A DNA stretch of 64,000 nt from contig NZ_SLYP02000001.1 of NCBI RefSeq assembly GCF_004341505.2, forward strand, positions 1,753,501 through 1,817,500, written 5' to 3'. Under the pieces are notes generated by a model. The model did no database searches and was not told where the DNA came from. It saw nothing but the letters and a program-made list of their open reading frames with translations. Position 1 is the stretch's first letter; the number at the start of each line of letters is the position of its first letter. The stretch is from Sphingomonas sp. JUb134. Lineage in GTDB: Bacteria > Pseudomonadota > Alphaproteobacteria > Sphingomonadales > Sphingomonadaceae. Of the stretch, positions 48,615 to 57,876 are shown piece after piece. The position numbers were made by a program, and so were the translations under genes.

Positions 48615-49022
48615 CTAGTTCTTGGTCGCGCCCACCTTGCTGTAGGGGACGAACTCGCTCAGGCCGATCGAGCCGGACGAGAAGCGGCTGGTCCGGCTCA
48701 CCAGCTGGACGATGTCGATGCTGCACAGCTGCGACGTGAACGTCTTGGTGACGAGGATGTCGTCGTTGTCGAGGGTCGAGGCGCCGGAGGGACGATTGAC
48801 GTACACGGTGCCGTTGTACATCCGATACAGGATCGCAGTCCGGTCGATGATCTCGGTCGATCGGATGTCCCGCAGGTTGATGCACTTGACGGGTTCTCCC
48901 GCTGTGCGCCCTTCGAGCGCCTTGGCGAGCTTCGCCTCGTAGCGGCTGTTGTCCTGGGGCGCGGCGGAGGCAGTACCGCCCGCAAGCAGTGCGGCGGCGA
49001 GAAGAGCGAAACGGAGACGCAT
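48615..49022 (-). CDS. Exported hypothetical protein
   Basis: A 135-residue protein with a clear signal peptide (MRLRFALLAAALLAGG, cut near ASA). The mature part has two cysteines (VKCINL and QLCSID) that could form a disulphide, and YRMYNGTVYVNRPSG in a beta-rich core. I recognise no named family. Start at 49022. It is convergent with the glucanase and divergent from mmsA, with no operon partner. Confidence 0.65.
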   Translation of the reverse strand: MRLRFALLAAALLAGGTASAAPQDNSRYEAKLAKALEGRTAGEPVKCINLRDIRSTEIIDRTAILYRMYNGTVYVNRPSGASTLDNDDILVTKTFTSQLCSIDIVQLVSRTSRFSSGSIGLSEFVPYSKVGATKN

Positions 49023-49173
49023 CGCGGATACCTTTCGTTGATTGCTACGCAAATGCCACAGCGGTGCTGAACGATCGATGAGCAAGATTGTCCCGCGGCT
49101 TCATCCGGGTTAGTTGAAACAAAATTACAGGCAGACGGCCAGCAGACGCCGCGCCTGCGAGGAGAGAGAGCCG

Positions 49174-50706
49174 ATGCGTTTCATCGACCATGTCGTCGCG
49201 CGAGCCGACGACGCGCCAGCCGGCGGCCGGACGGGCCGCGTGTTCGATCCCAACAGCGGCCAGGTGCAGGCGGAGGTGCGGCTGGGGTCGCGGGCCGACC
49301 TCGACCGGGCGGTAGCCGCAGCCGAGGCGGCGCAGCCCGGCTGGGCCGCAACCAACCCGCAGCGTCGGGCTCGCGTCATGTTCCGCTTCAAGGAACTGGT
49401 CGAGGCGGAGATGGACAGCCTCGCACGGCTGCTGTCCTCCGAACATGGCAAGGTGCTGGCGGATTCGCGCGGCGACATCCAACGGGGCCTCGAGGTGGTG
49501 GAGTTCGCCTGCGGCATCCCCCACGCCTTGAAGGGCGAGTATAGTCTGGGGGCAGGGCCGGGGATCGACGTCTTCTCCATGCGCCAGCCGATCGGCATCG
49601 GTGCGGGCATCACCCCGTTCAACTTCCCCGCGATGATCCCGATGTGGATGTTCGGCATCGCGATCGCCTGCGGCAACGCCTTCATCCTCAAACCCAGCGA
49701 GCGCGATCCGAGCGTACCGGTGCGTCTGGCCGAACTGATGCTGGAGGCCGGCGCGCCGGAAGGCATTTTGCAGGTCGTGCACGGGGACAAGGAGATGGTG
49801 GATGCGATCCTCGACCACCCCGCCATTGCCGGCGTCAGCTTCGTCGGCAGCTCCGACATCGCGCACTACGTGTACCGCCGCGGGGCCGAGGCGGGGAAGC
49901 GGGTGCAGGCGATGGGCGGGGCCAAGAACCACGGCGTGGTGCTGCCCGATGCCGACCTCGACCAGGTGGTCGCCGACCTGGCGGGCGCGGCGTTCGGCTC
50001 GGCGGGCGAGCGCTGCATGGCGCTGCCGGTGGTGGTGCCGGTTGGCGAGCGTACCGCGGAAGCGCTGCGGGAGAAGCTGATCCCGGCGATCGAGGCGCTT
50101 CGCGTCGGGGTCTCGACTGACCCGGAGGCGCATTACGGGCCAGTGGTCACGGCCGAGCACCGCGCGCGGATCGAGGGCTGGATCCAGCGTGGCGTCGAAG
50201 AGGGTGCCGAACTCGTCGTCGACGGCCGCGGCTTCGCGCTGCAAGGGCACGAGCAGGGCTTCTTCATCGGCCCCTCGCTGTTCGACCGCGTGACGCCGGA
50301 CATGGCGAGCTATCGCGAGGAGATCTTCGGCCCGGTGCTCCAGATCGTCCGCGCGCCCGATTTCGAGACGGCGCTGAAGCTCCCGTCCCAGCATCAATAC
50401 GGCAATGGCGTCGCGATCTTCACCCGGAACGGCCACGCCGCGCGCGAATTCGCCGCGCGGGTGAACGTCGGCATGGTGGGGATCAACGTGCCGATCCCCG
50501 TGCCGGTCGCCTACCACAGCTTTGGCGGGTGGAAGCGCTCGGGCTTCGGCGACTCCAACCAGCACGGCATGGAGGGCGTCCGCTTCTGGACGAAGGTGAA
50601 GACAGTCACCCAGCGTTGGCCCGACGGATCGGCGCTCCCGACCGGAAGCGAGGACGGCGGACCCAGCCGCGTGCAGGACGCCTTCGTCATCCCCACGATG
50701 GGGTGA
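49174..50706 (+). CDS. mmsA: CoA-acylating methylmalonate-semialdehyde dehydrogenase
   Basis: MmsA oxidises methylmalonate semialdehyde to propionyl-CoA, the last step of valine breakdown. The 510 residues show the aldehyde dehydrogenase fold with NAD-binding PFNFPAMIPMWMF and GVSFVGSSDIA, and the catalytic Cys in GSAGERCMAL. The MRFIDH start has GGAGAGAGAG before it. It heads a five-gene same-strand set with an acyl-CoA dehydrogenase, a hydroxyisobutyryl-CoA hydrolase, an enoyl-CoA hydratase and mmsB: the complete isobutyryl-CoA branch. Confidence 0.95.
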   Translation: MRFIDHVVARADDAPAGGRTGRVFDPNSGQVQAEVRLGSRADLDRAVAAAEAAQPGWAATNPQRRARVMFRFKELVEAEMDSLARLLSSEHGKVLADSRGDIQRGLEVVEFACGIPHALKGEYSLGAGPGIDVFSMRQPIGIGAGITPFNFPAMIPMWMFGIAIACGNAFILKPSERDPSVPVRLAELMLEAGAPEGILQVVHGDKEMVDAILDHPAIAGVSFVGSSDIAHYVYRRGAEAGKRVQAMGGAKNHGVVLPDADLDQVVADLAGAAFGSAGERCMALPVVVPVGERTAEALREKLIPAIEALRVGVSTDPEAHYGPVVTAEHRARIEGWIQRGVEEGAELVVDGRGFALQGHEQGFFIGPSLFDRVTPDMASYREEIFGPVLQIVRAPDFETALKLPSQHQYGNGVAIFTRNGHAAREFAARVNVGMVGINVPIPVPVAYHSFGGWKRSGFGDSNQHGMEGVRFWTKVKTVTQRWPDGSALPTGSEDGGPSRVQDAFVIPTMG

Positions 50707-50766
50707 TCTGCCCACCAGCCACAGGGCCGATCGGCCGGAACGACACAGACGAGTTGTACCCTGAAC

Positions 50767-51912
50767 ATGACAAACCAGTTCGACCTCACCGAGGACCAGC
50801 GCGAGATCCAGGATCTGGCGCGGCGGTTCACCGCCGATCGCATCACGCCGCATGCAGGCGAGTGGGACGAGAAGCACATCTTCCCGCGCGACACGATCAA
50901 GGCGGCCGCCGAACTCGGTTTCGCCGCCATCTATGTGTCGGAGGAGCAAGGAGGCATCGGCCTCGGCCGGCTGGAGGCGGCGCTGATCATGGAGGCGATG
51001 GCTTATGGCTGTCCCTCCACCAGCGCGTTCATCTCCATCCACAACATGGCGTCGTGGATGCTCGACCGTTTCGGCTCGGACGCGCTCAAGGCCAAGTACC
51101 TTCCGGACCTCGTCACGATGGAGCGGATGGCGAGCTATTGCCTGACCGAGCCGTCGTCCGGCTCCGACGCGGCGGCGCTGCGAACGCGGGCCGTGCGTGA
51201 CGGCGACGACTATGTGCTGACCGGCACCAAGCAGTTCATCTCCGGCGCGGGCGAGAACGACGTCTACCTCGTCATGGCGCGGACGGGGGAGGAGGGGCCG
51301 CGCGGCATCTCCTGCATCGTGGTGGAAAAGGAGATGCCAGGCGTCTCCTTTGGCGCGCAGGAGCGCAAGCTCGGGTGGCACTCCCAGCCGACCGCGCAGG
51401 TGAACCTGGACGGCGTGCGCGTGCCGGCCGAGAACCTTGTGGGACAGGAGGGCGAGGGGTTCCGCTTCGCGATGATGGGGCTCGACGGGGGGCGGCTGAA
51501 CATCGGCGCCTGTTCGCTGGGCGGCGCGCAGCGCTGCCTGGACGAGGCCATCCGCTACACCCGCGATCGCAAGCAGTTCGGTCGTGCCCTTGCCGACTTC
51601 CAGAACACCCAGTTCACCCTCGCCGACATGGATACCGAGCTGCAGGCGGCCCGCGCGCTTCTCTATACCGCGGCGGCCAAGGTCACGGCGGAGGCGCCGG
51701 ACAAGACGCGCTTTGCCGCGATGGCCAAACGCTTCGCCACGGACACGGGATCGTCCGTGGTCGATCGTGCGCTCCAGCTCCATGGCGGCTACGGCTATCT
51801 GATGGACTATCCGATCGAACGTTTCTGGCGCGACCTGCGCGTCCATTCGATCCTAGAGGGGACGAACCAGGTGATGCGTATGATCGTGGGCCGGGAACTG
51901 GTGCGCGAATGA
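50767..51912 (+). CDS. Acyl-CoA dehydrogenase, probable isobutyryl-CoA dehydrogenase
   Basis: A 381-residue flavoenzyme that would convert isobutyryl-CoA to methacrylyl-CoA. Motifs are MASYCLTEPSSGSDAA (flavin and substrate loop), RKQFGRAL and the catalytic Glu in LEGTNQVMRM. The substrate is inferred from its place between mmsA and the hydrolase/hydratase genes. The stop overlaps the next gene's start (ATGA). Confidence 0.9.
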   Translation: MTNQFDLTEDQREIQDLARRFTADRITPHAGEWDEKHIFPRDTIKAAAELGFAAIYVSEEQGGIGLGRLEAALIMEAMAYGCPSTSAFISIHNMASWMLDRFGSDALKAKYLPDLVTMERMASYCLTEPSSGSDAAALRTRAVRDGDDYVLTGTKQFISGAGENDVYLVMARTGEEGPRGISCIVVEKEMPGVSFGAQERKLGWHSQPTAQVNLDGVRVPAENLVGQEGEGFRFAMMGLDGGRLNIGACSLGGAQRCLDEAIRYTRDRKQFGRALADFQNTQFTLADMDTELQAARALLYTAAAKVTAEAPDKTRFAAMAKRFATDTGSSVVDRALQLHGGYGYLMDYPIERFWRDLRVHSILEGTNQVMRMIVGRELVRE

Positions 51913-52955
51913 GCGGCGAGGTCCTGACGGCAGTAGAGGGCAAGGCCGGACGTATCCGGCTCAACCGACCGCGAGCGCTCCACGCGCTGAACGAGGCGAT
52001 GTGCGCCACCATGCTGGAGGCGATCGAAGCCTGGCGCGGGGACGCGGCCGTGGAGATCGTGCTGATCGACCACGCGGAGGGCCGCGGCTTTTGCGCAGGG
52101 GGCGACGTGCGGCGTGCTGCCGAAAGCGGCAAGGGGGACGGCGTCGAGGCGCGGGCGTTCTTCGCGACCGAATACCGCCTCAACCATCGGCTCTTCACCT
52201 ACGCCAAGCCGGTCGTCGCCTTCATGGACGGGGTGGTGATGGGTGGCGGCGTCGGTATCTCGCAGCCGGCGCGCTTTCGGATCGCGACCGAGAACACGCT
52301 GTTCGCCATGCCCGAGACCGCAATCGGCCTATTTCCCGACGTGGGCGGCGGCTGGTATCTGTCGCGCCTGCCGGGCCGGATAGGGCAATATCTTGCGCTG
52401 ACCGGCGCCCGCATCGGCGGTGCCGAATGCCACGCGCTGGGCCTCGCCACCCATTATATCCCTTCCGAACGCCTGGAGACCGCCAAGGCGCGGCTGAGCG
52501 AGGCGCCGCAGGAAGCCGCTGGCATTCTCGACGCACTCTCGGATGAGCCCCCATCCGCGGCTATCCTGGAGCATCGGGAGGCGATCGATCGCCTGTTCGC
52601 GTCGGATCGACTGGAGGAAATCCTGGCGGCGTTGGATGCGGATGGCGGCGACTGGGCAACCGAGCAACTGTCGGTGCTGCGCAGCCGATCGCCGCTATCG
52701 ATGAAGGTCGCGCTCAAGCTGCTGCTGGAAGGCGCGACCATGCCGACCTTCGAAGACGAGATGCGCCAGGAATATGCGGTGGCTGCCCACATCGTGCAGC
52801 GCCCCGACTTTGCCGAAGGGGTGCGCGCGGTGCTGGTCGACAAGGACAATGCGCCCCGCTGGGACCCGGCGACGCCCGAAGGCGTGACCGACCACATGAT
52901 CGACCGAATCTTCGCACCCCTGGACGCGGAGAGCGAATGGAGCCCCGAGGGCTGA
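51909..52955 (+). CDS. 3-hydroxyisobutyryl-CoA hydrolase
   Basis: A 348-residue crotonase-fold enzyme. The hydrolase subgroup is shown by RGFCAGGDVR (oxyanion hole), MGGGVGISQPARFRIATENT and PDVGGGWYLSRLPG, and by the extra C-terminal 90 residues compared with simple hydratases. It releases free 3-hydroxyisobutyrate from its CoA ester, limiting toxic methacrylyl-CoA. It overlaps the dehydrogenase by ATGA, so expression is coupled. Confidence 0.92.
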   Translation: MSGEVLTAVEGKAGRIRLNRPRALHALNEAMCATMLEAIEAWRGDAAVEIVLIDHAEGRGFCAGGDVRRAAESGKGDGVEARAFFATEYRLNHRLFTYAKPVVAFMDGVVMGGGVGISQPARFRIATENTLFAMPETAIGLFPDVGGGWYLSRLPGRIGQYLALTGARIGGAECHALGLATHYIPSERLETAKARLSEAPQEAAGILDALSDEPPSAAILEHREAIDRLFASDRLEEILAALDADGGDWATEQLSVLRSRSPLSMKVALKLLLEGATMPTFEDEMRQEYAVAAHIVQRPDFAEGVRAVLVDKDNAPRWDPATPEGVTDHMIDRIFAPLDAESEWSPEG

Positions 52956-52967
52956 AGGAGACCTGCA

Positions 52968-53744
52968 TTGGCTGAATATGAGACCATCCTGGTCGAGCAG
53001 CGCGAGGCGGTGACGCTGATCACGCTCAACCGGCCCAAGGCGCTCAACGCGCTCAATGCGCAGGTGCTCGCCGACCTGATCGCCGCGCTTGCCGCCTTCG
53101 ACGCAGATGCCTCGCAGGGATGCGCGGTCATCACCGGCAGCGAGAAGGCGTTCGCCGCCGGCGCCGACATCAAGGAAATGGCGGAGATGGGCTTTGCCGA
53201 CATGTACGGCACCAACCATTTCGCCGGGTATGAGCGCATCACCGCCACCCGCAAGCCGGTGATCGCGGCGGTCGCGGGCTATGCGCTGGGCGGCGGCTGC
53301 GAGCTGGCGATGATGTGCGACTTCATCCTTGCCGCCGACACCGCGAAGTTCGGCCAGCCCGAGATCAAGCTGGGCGTATCGCCGGGCATGGGCGGGTCAC
53401 AGCGGCTCGTGCGAGCCGTCGGCAAGGCGAAGGCGATGGAGATGTGCCTGACCGGCCGGATGATGGACGCCGAGGAGGCGGAGCGCGCCGGCCTCGTCAG
53501 CCGGGTGGTGCCCGCCGCCGATCTTGTCGAGGAAGCGGTGAAGACCGCCGCCACCATCGCAGGCATGGCGCCGCTGGCGGTCAAGGCGAACAAGGAGATG
53601 GTGAACGCCGCCTTCGAGACCGGGCTTGCCCAAGGCATCCATTTCGAGCGTCGGCTGTTCCACGGGCTCTTCGCCACCGCAGACCAGAAGGAAGGCATGG
53701 CCGCCTTCGTCGAGAAGCGGCCGGGCAATTGGACGGGCCGCTGA
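52968..53744 (+). CDS. Enoyl-CoA hydratase (TTG start)
   Basis: A 258-residue crotonase-family hydratase. Oxyanion-hole residues are in [11 protein letters not shown] and [15 protein letters not shown]; catalytic glutamates sit near [15 protein letters not shown]. In this operon it would hydrate methacrylyl-CoA to 3-hydroxyisobutyryl-CoA. I use a TTG at 52968, with AAGGAG seven bases before it; no better start lies upstream within the 12-base gap from the previous gene. Confidence 0.93.
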   Translation: MAEYETILVEQREAVTLITLNRPKALNALNAQVLADLIAALAAFDADASQGCAVITGSEKAFAAGADIKEMAEMGFADMYGTNHFAGYERITATRKPVIAAVAGYALGGGCELAMMCDFILAADTAKFGQPEIKLGVSPGMGGSQRLVRAVGKAKAMEMCLTGRMMDAEEAERAGLVSRVVPAADLVEEAVKTAATIAGMAPLAVKANKEMVNAAFETGLAQGIHFERRLFHGLFATADQKEGMAAFVEKRPGNWTGR

Positions 53745-53767
53745 GGCAGGCGGAGAGAGGGTAGCAT

Positions 53768-54652
53768 ATGGCACGGATCGGCTTCATCGGCCTTGGCAAC
53801 ATGGGCGGCGGCATGGCCGCGAACCTGGCGAAGGCAGGGCACGACGTCCGCGCCTTCGACCTTTCGCAAGAGGCGCTGGAGCGTGCCCGCAAGGCTGGAT
53901 GCCTGCCGACGGAGAGCGCGCGGGCGGCTGCCGAGGGCGCCGAAGCGGTGGTGACGATGCTCCCCGCGGGGCAGCATGTCGCACAAGTCTATGAGGAAGC
54001 GGTGTTCGGCGTGGCCGCACCAGGGGCGGTTCTGATCGACAGCTCCACCATCGACGTCGCGACCGCGCGCCAGCTGGCCGAGGCGGCGACGGCCAAGGGG
54101 CTGCTCGCCGTCGATGCACCGGTCTCCGGCGGGATCGCCGGCGCGGCCGCCGGAACGCTGACGTTCATGGTCGGCGGAAGCGAGGAGGCATTCGCGGCCG
54201 CCCAGCCGCTGTTGCAGGCGATGGGCAAGGCGGTGATCCATGCAGGCGGGGCGGGAGCCGGGCAGGCGGCCAAGGCCTGCAACAACATGCTGCTGGGCGC
54301 GACCATGATCGCCACCTGCGAGGCGTTCGTCCTGGCCGAGCGGCTGGGGCTCGACCCGCAGACCTTCTACGACATCAGCTCGGCAAGTTCCGGGCAGAGC
54401 TGGTCGATGACGACCTATTGCCCCGTGCCGGGCGTGGGGCCGGAGACGCCGGCAGATCACGACTACCAGGGCGGATTCGCCGCAGCCCTGATGCTCAAGG
54501 ACCTGCGGCTGGCGCTCGACGCGGCGAGCGGCGCCAATGTCGACACGCCGATGGGCGCGCGGGCGGCGGAGCTCTATGGCAGCTTCGTGGCGCAAGGGGG
54601 TGCCGGCACCGACTTTTCCGGCATCATCCGGATGCTCGACCGGCAGGGTTGA
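53768..54652 (+). CDS. mmsB: 3-hydroxyisobutyrate dehydrogenase
   Basis: MmsB oxidises 3-hydroxyisobutyrate to methylmalonate semialdehyde with NAD+. The 294 residues show GFIGLGNMGGGMAANL (cofactor turn), DAPVSGGIAGAAAGTLTFMVGG (substrate loop) and the catalytic Lys in GQAAKACNNM. It ends the valine operon and is followed by a T-rich terminator. Confidence 0.95.
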   Translation: MARIGFIGLGNMGGGMAANLAKAGHDVRAFDLSQEALERARKAGCLPTESARAAAEGAEAVVTMLPAGQHVAQVYEEAVFGVAAPGAVLIDSSTIDVATARQLAEAATAKGLLAVDAPVSGGIAGAAAGTLTFMVGGSEEAFAAAQPLLQAMGKAVIHAGGAGAGQAAKACNNMLLGATMIATCEAFVLAERLGLDPQTFYDISSASSGQSWSMTTYCPVPGVGPETPADHDYQGGFAAALMLKDLRLALDAASGANVDTPMGARAAELYGSFVAQGGAGTDFSGIIRMLDRQG

Positions 54653-54663
54653 GGGCAAGCGCC

Positions 54664-54697
54664 GCCAAGCAGTGCTTGGCCGCGCGGCTTGTTTTTT
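54664..54697 (+). terminator. Terminator after the valine operon
   Basis: GCCAAG and CTTGGC form a hairpin with loop CAGTG (54664-54680), followed by the small self-complementary CCGCGCGG and a TTGTTTTTT tract. Confidence 0.6.
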
Positions 54698-54753
54698 GAC
54701 TTGGCTTCCTGGGCACCGGGCGACAGGAGCCGGTCTTCCAACACGGTGGACCG

Positions 54754-55443
54754 ATGCGCCTTTTCTTTGCCCCCATTCTTGCCGGTGCAAACCTGCCGGA
54801 TCGCCTGCTCGCCTGCCTGGGCGGGGTGCTCGGGATCGCGCTCACCAGTGCGATCAGCTTCTGGGCGCTCGGCGACGCGACGTCACTGCCGCTGCTCGTT
54901 GCGCCCATGGGCGCGGCGGCGGTGCTGGTGTTCGCGGTGCCGGCAAGCCCGCTCGCCCAGCCCTGGTCCGTCGTCGGCGGCAACATCGTCTCCGCGCTCG
55001 TCGGGGTGACGGCGGCGAAGTTGGTGCCGGTGCCGCACCTGGCGGCGGGGATCGCGGTCGGCGGCGCGATCCTGGCGATGTCGCTGCTGCGCTGCCTCCA
55101 TCCGCCAGGGGGGGCCGCGGCACTAACCGCAGTGGTCGGCGGCCCCGTGGTGCTGTCGGCCGGCTATGGTTTCGCGTTCGTGCCGGTGGGCATCAATGCC
55201 GTGCTGCTGATGGTGGCGGGCGTCCTGTTCCACCGCTTCTCAGGGCACTCGTACCCGCACCGGCCGGTGCCGGTCGCGCCACGTGCGCCCTTGCCCGTCG
55301 AGAGCGTGCCGCACCCGGAGGATCTGGACCGCGCGCTGGAGGACCTCGGCGAGACGTTCGACGTCAGCAAGGAAGACCTCGACCTGCTGTTCCAGCGGGT
55401 GGAGCATCATGCGAACGAGAGGCGCGCGCGCAAGCGATCCTAA
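54754..55443 (+). CDS. HPP family membrane protein
   Basis: A 229-residue inner-membrane protein with four to five helices (about residues 20-160) and the signature CLHPPGGAAALTAVVGG that names the family. The last 65 residues are hydrophilic and acidic (EDLDRALEDLGETFDVSKEDLD), predicted cytosolic. The function is poorly known; some members have been linked to nitrite transport in cyanobacteria and plastids. Single gene, about 100 bases after mmsB beyond a terminator. Confidence 0.85.
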   Translation: MRLFFAPILAGANLPDRLLACLGGVLGIALTSAISFWALGDATSLPLLVAPMGAAAVLVFAVPASPLAQPWSVVGGNIVSALVGVTAAKLVPVPHLAAGIAVGGAILAMSLLRCLHPPGGAAALTAVVGGPVVLSAGYGFAFVPVGINAVLLMVAGVLFHRFSGHSYPHRPVPVAPRAPLPVESVPHPEDLDRALEDLGETFDVSKEDLDLLFQRVEHHANERRARKRS

Positions 55444-55471
55444 GCGCGCTCCGTGCTCCCGTGTTCGCTGA

Positions 55472-56413
55472 TCAGTCGCGAACGGCGATCGTCGCGCCGA
55501 CATGCTCCTGGCCGCGCGCCCCGGCGAGCTTCTCCTGCCGGTGCCGCTCGGCATAGCGGGCGCGATCCTCGTCGCTGCGCTGGTGGTAGCAGGCGGGGCA
55601 GCTGACGCCTTCCTCGAAGAGCGGTGACGCCCGATCGGCGACGCTCACCGGCATGCGGCAGGCATGGCACAATGCGTGGCTGCCTGGCGCCAGGCCATGA
55701 CCCACTGCGACCCGCTGGTCGAAGACGAAGCACTCGCCGTTCCAGCGGCTGTCCTTCTCCGGCACCGTCTCCAGATACTTCAGGATGCCGCCCTTGAGGT
55801 GGTAGACCTCGTCCACGCCCTCCGCCCGGAGGAGCGCCGTCGCCTTTTCACAGCGGATGCCACCGGTGCAGAACATCGCCACCTTGCTCTTGCCCGCCAG
55901 CAGTTCGTCGCGGTGCTCGCGAAACCAGCGCGGGAAGTCGCGAAAGCTCTCCGTCTGCGGATCGACGGCCCCTTCGAAGGTGCCGACCGCCACCTCATAG
56001 GCGTTGCGCGTGTCGATCAGCACCACCTCCGGATCGGCGATCAGGTCGTTCCATTCCTCCGGGGCGACATAGGCGCCAACCTGGCCGACGGGATCGACCT
56101 CCGGCTCACCCATCGTGACGATTTCCTGCTTCAGCCGCACCTTCATGCGGTGGAAGGGCATGGTCGCCGCGCGCGACTCCTTGTGCTCCAGTTCGGCGCA
56201 GCCCGGCAGCGCGCGGATGGCGGCGAGCGCCCCGTCGATGGCCGCATCCGTGCCTGCGATGGTGCCGTTGATCCCCTCCGGCGCGAGCAGCAGCGTGCCT
56301 TTCGCGCCGAGGCTGCAGCACGTGTGGGCGAGGGGCCCCCGCAACGCGGCCGGGTCGGCGAAGGAGGTAAAGCGGTACAGCGCGACGACGCGGATCGGCA
56401 ACGGATCGGACAC
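55472..56413 (-). CDS. trhO: Oxygen-dependent tRNA uridine(34) hydroxylase
   Basis: A 313-residue TrhO/YceA protein. The central rhodanese domain has the active-site Cys in [11 protein letters not shown]. It hydroxylates uridine 34 of certain tRNAs using oxygen. A C-terminal extension contains two CxxC pairs (CHACR and CPACY), a likely zinc-binding element found in the longer form of the family. It is divergent from the leucine operon and unrelated to it by function. Confidence 0.93.
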   Translation of the reverse strand: MSDPLPIRVVALYRFTSFADPAALRGPLAHTCCSLGAKGTLLLAPEGINGTIAGTDAAIDGALAAIRALPGCAELEHKESRAATMPFHRMKVRLKQEIVTMGEPEVDPVGQVGAYVAPEEWNDLIADPEVVLIDTRNAYEVAVGTFEGAVDPQTESFRDFPRWFREHRDELLAGKSKVAMFCTGGIRCEKATALLRAEGVDEVYHLKGGILKYLETVPEKDSRWNGECFVFDQRVAVGHGLAPGSHALCHACRMPVSVADRASPLFEEGVSCPACYHQRSDEDRARYAERHRQEKLAGARGQEHVGATIAVRD

Positions 56414-56573
56414 GGTGGTTCTCGGGAAGATGGGGATTGCCGCTGCTCTAGAGGATCGCGTCGTCGCCCGCCAGCAGCGCCACGACGCTTTTCGGCTGTT
56501 TCACGCACGCGCAACTTTCGTTCGCGAAAACCCGTGCTACACTCGGGCAAAACAGAACGAATGGAGAGGCCAT

Positions 56574-57740
56574 TTGACCCCGGACTTCGACTTCGCGCTC
56601 GGCGACATGGCCGACGCGATCCGTGAGACCACACGCCGCTTCTCTGCGGATCGGATCGCGCCCCTTGCCGCGCGGGTGGATGCGGAAGACTGGTTCCCGC
56701 GCGACCTGTGGCCTGAGATGGGTGCGCTCGGCCTGCACGGCATCACCGTGGAGGAAGAGTTCGGCGGGCTGGGCCTCGGCTACCTCGAGCATGTCGTCGC
56801 GGTCGAGGAAGTCAGCCGCGCCTCCGCCTCCGTCGGGCTGAGCTATGGCGCGCACTCCAACCTGTGCGTCAACCAGATCCGCCGCTGGGGCAATGCCGAG
56901 CAGAAGGCGAAGTACCTGCCCAAGCTGGTGTCGGGCGAGCATGTCGGCAGCCTGGCGATGTCCGAGGCGGGTGCCGGCTCCGACGTGGTCTCGATGAAGC
57001 TGAGGGCCGAGGCGGTCGACGGCGGATTTCGCCTCAACGGCACGAAGTTCTGGATCACCAACGCGGCCTATGCCGACACGCTGGTGGTCTATGCCAAGAC
57101 CGGCGAGGGAAGCCGCGGCATCACCGCCTTCCTGATCGAAAAGGACATGGCCGGCTTTTCGATCGGGCAGAAGATCGACAAGATGGGCATGCGCGGCAGC
57201 CCCACTGCGGAACTGGTGTTCAACGACTGCTTCGTGCCGGCTGAGAATGTGATGGGGCCGCTGAACGGCGGCGTCGGCGTGCTGATGTCGGGGCTCGATT
57301 ACGAGCGCGCGGTGCTGGCGGGCATCCAGCTCGGCATCATGCAGGCGTGTCTCGACGTGGTGCTGCCGTTCGTGCGCGAGCGGCGCCAGTTCGGCCGGCC
57401 GATCGGCGAGTTCCAGCTGATGCAGGCCAAGGTCGCCGACATGTACGTCGCACTCAATTCGGCGCGGGCCTACGTCTATGCCGTCGCGCGCAGCTGCGAC
57501 GCCGGGCGGACGACGCGCTTCGACGCGGCAGGTGCGATCCTGCTGGCGAGCGAGAATGCGGTGAAGGTGGCGCTGGAGGCAATCCAGGCGCTGGGCGGGG
57601 CCGGTTACACGAAGGACTGGCCAGTCGAGCGCTTCCTGCGCGACGCCAAGCTGCTGGATATCGGCGCGGGGACGAACGAGATCCGGCGGATGCTGATCGG
57701 CCGCGAGCTGGTCGGCAACAACCCGACGGTGGCGCAGTGA
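56574..57740 (+). CDS. liuA: Isovaleryl-CoA dehydrogenase (TTG start)
   Basis: It oxidises isovaleryl-CoA to 3-methylcrotonyl-CoA in leucine breakdown. The 388 residues carry [13 protein letters not shown] and KFWITNAAY. Subfamily evidence is strong: the catalytic Glu is in [13 protein letters not shown], where isovaleryl-CoA dehydrogenases place it, while the C-terminal position used by other acyl-CoA dehydrogenases reads GAGTNE, with no Glu. The start is a TTG four bases after GGAGAGG. It heads the liu operon, and its stop directly abuts the repeat pair at 57741-57870. Confidence 0.93.
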   Translation: MTPDFDFALGDMADAIRETTRRFSADRIAPLAARVDAEDWFPRDLWPEMGALGLHGITVEEEFGGLGLGYLEHVVAVEEVSRASASVGLSYGAHSNLCVNQIRRWGNAEQKAKYLPKLVSGEHVGSLAMSEAGAGSDVVSMKLRAEAVDGGFRLNGTKFWITNAAYADTLVVYAKTGEGSRGITAFLIEKDMAGFSIGQKIDKMGMRGSPTAELVFNDCFVPAENVMGPLNGGVGVLMSGLDYERAVLAGIQLGIMQACLDVVLPFVRERRQFGRPIGEFQLMQAKVADMYVALNSARAYVYAVARSCDAGRTTRFDAAGAILLASENAVKVALEAIQALGGAGYTKDWPVERFLRDAKLLDIGAGTNEIRRMLIGRELVGNNPTVAQ

Positions 57741-57870
57741 TCCTCCCCGGCACGGGGAGGGGGACCGCCGGCGCAGCCGGTGGTGGAGGGGGCATGCCGC
57801 ACCCGCCCCGCTTGCCGCACGCCCCCTCCACCAGCCTGCGGCTGGTTCCCCTCCCCGCGAACGGGGAGGA
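57741..57870. repeat. Inverted pair of dispersed repeats without cargo
   Basis: The left copy (57741-57792) and inverted right copy (57822-57870) are separated by 29 bases. Each has two hairpins, a CTCCCCG-type stem and a second stem (GCC/GGC type), then TGGAGGGGG. The left copy starts one base after the liuA stop. The right copy ends in GGGGAGGA, six bases before the liuB ATG, and so provides its ribosome site. It is the same family as the pair bounding the DUF559 gene. Confidence 0.75.
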
Positions 57871-57876
57871 GCTGTC

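Noticed and set aside
49045..51846. A 933-codon minus-strand frame
   Set aside because: Antisense to mmsA and the acyl-CoA dehydrogenase, both of which have complete motifs. It is a shadow frame.
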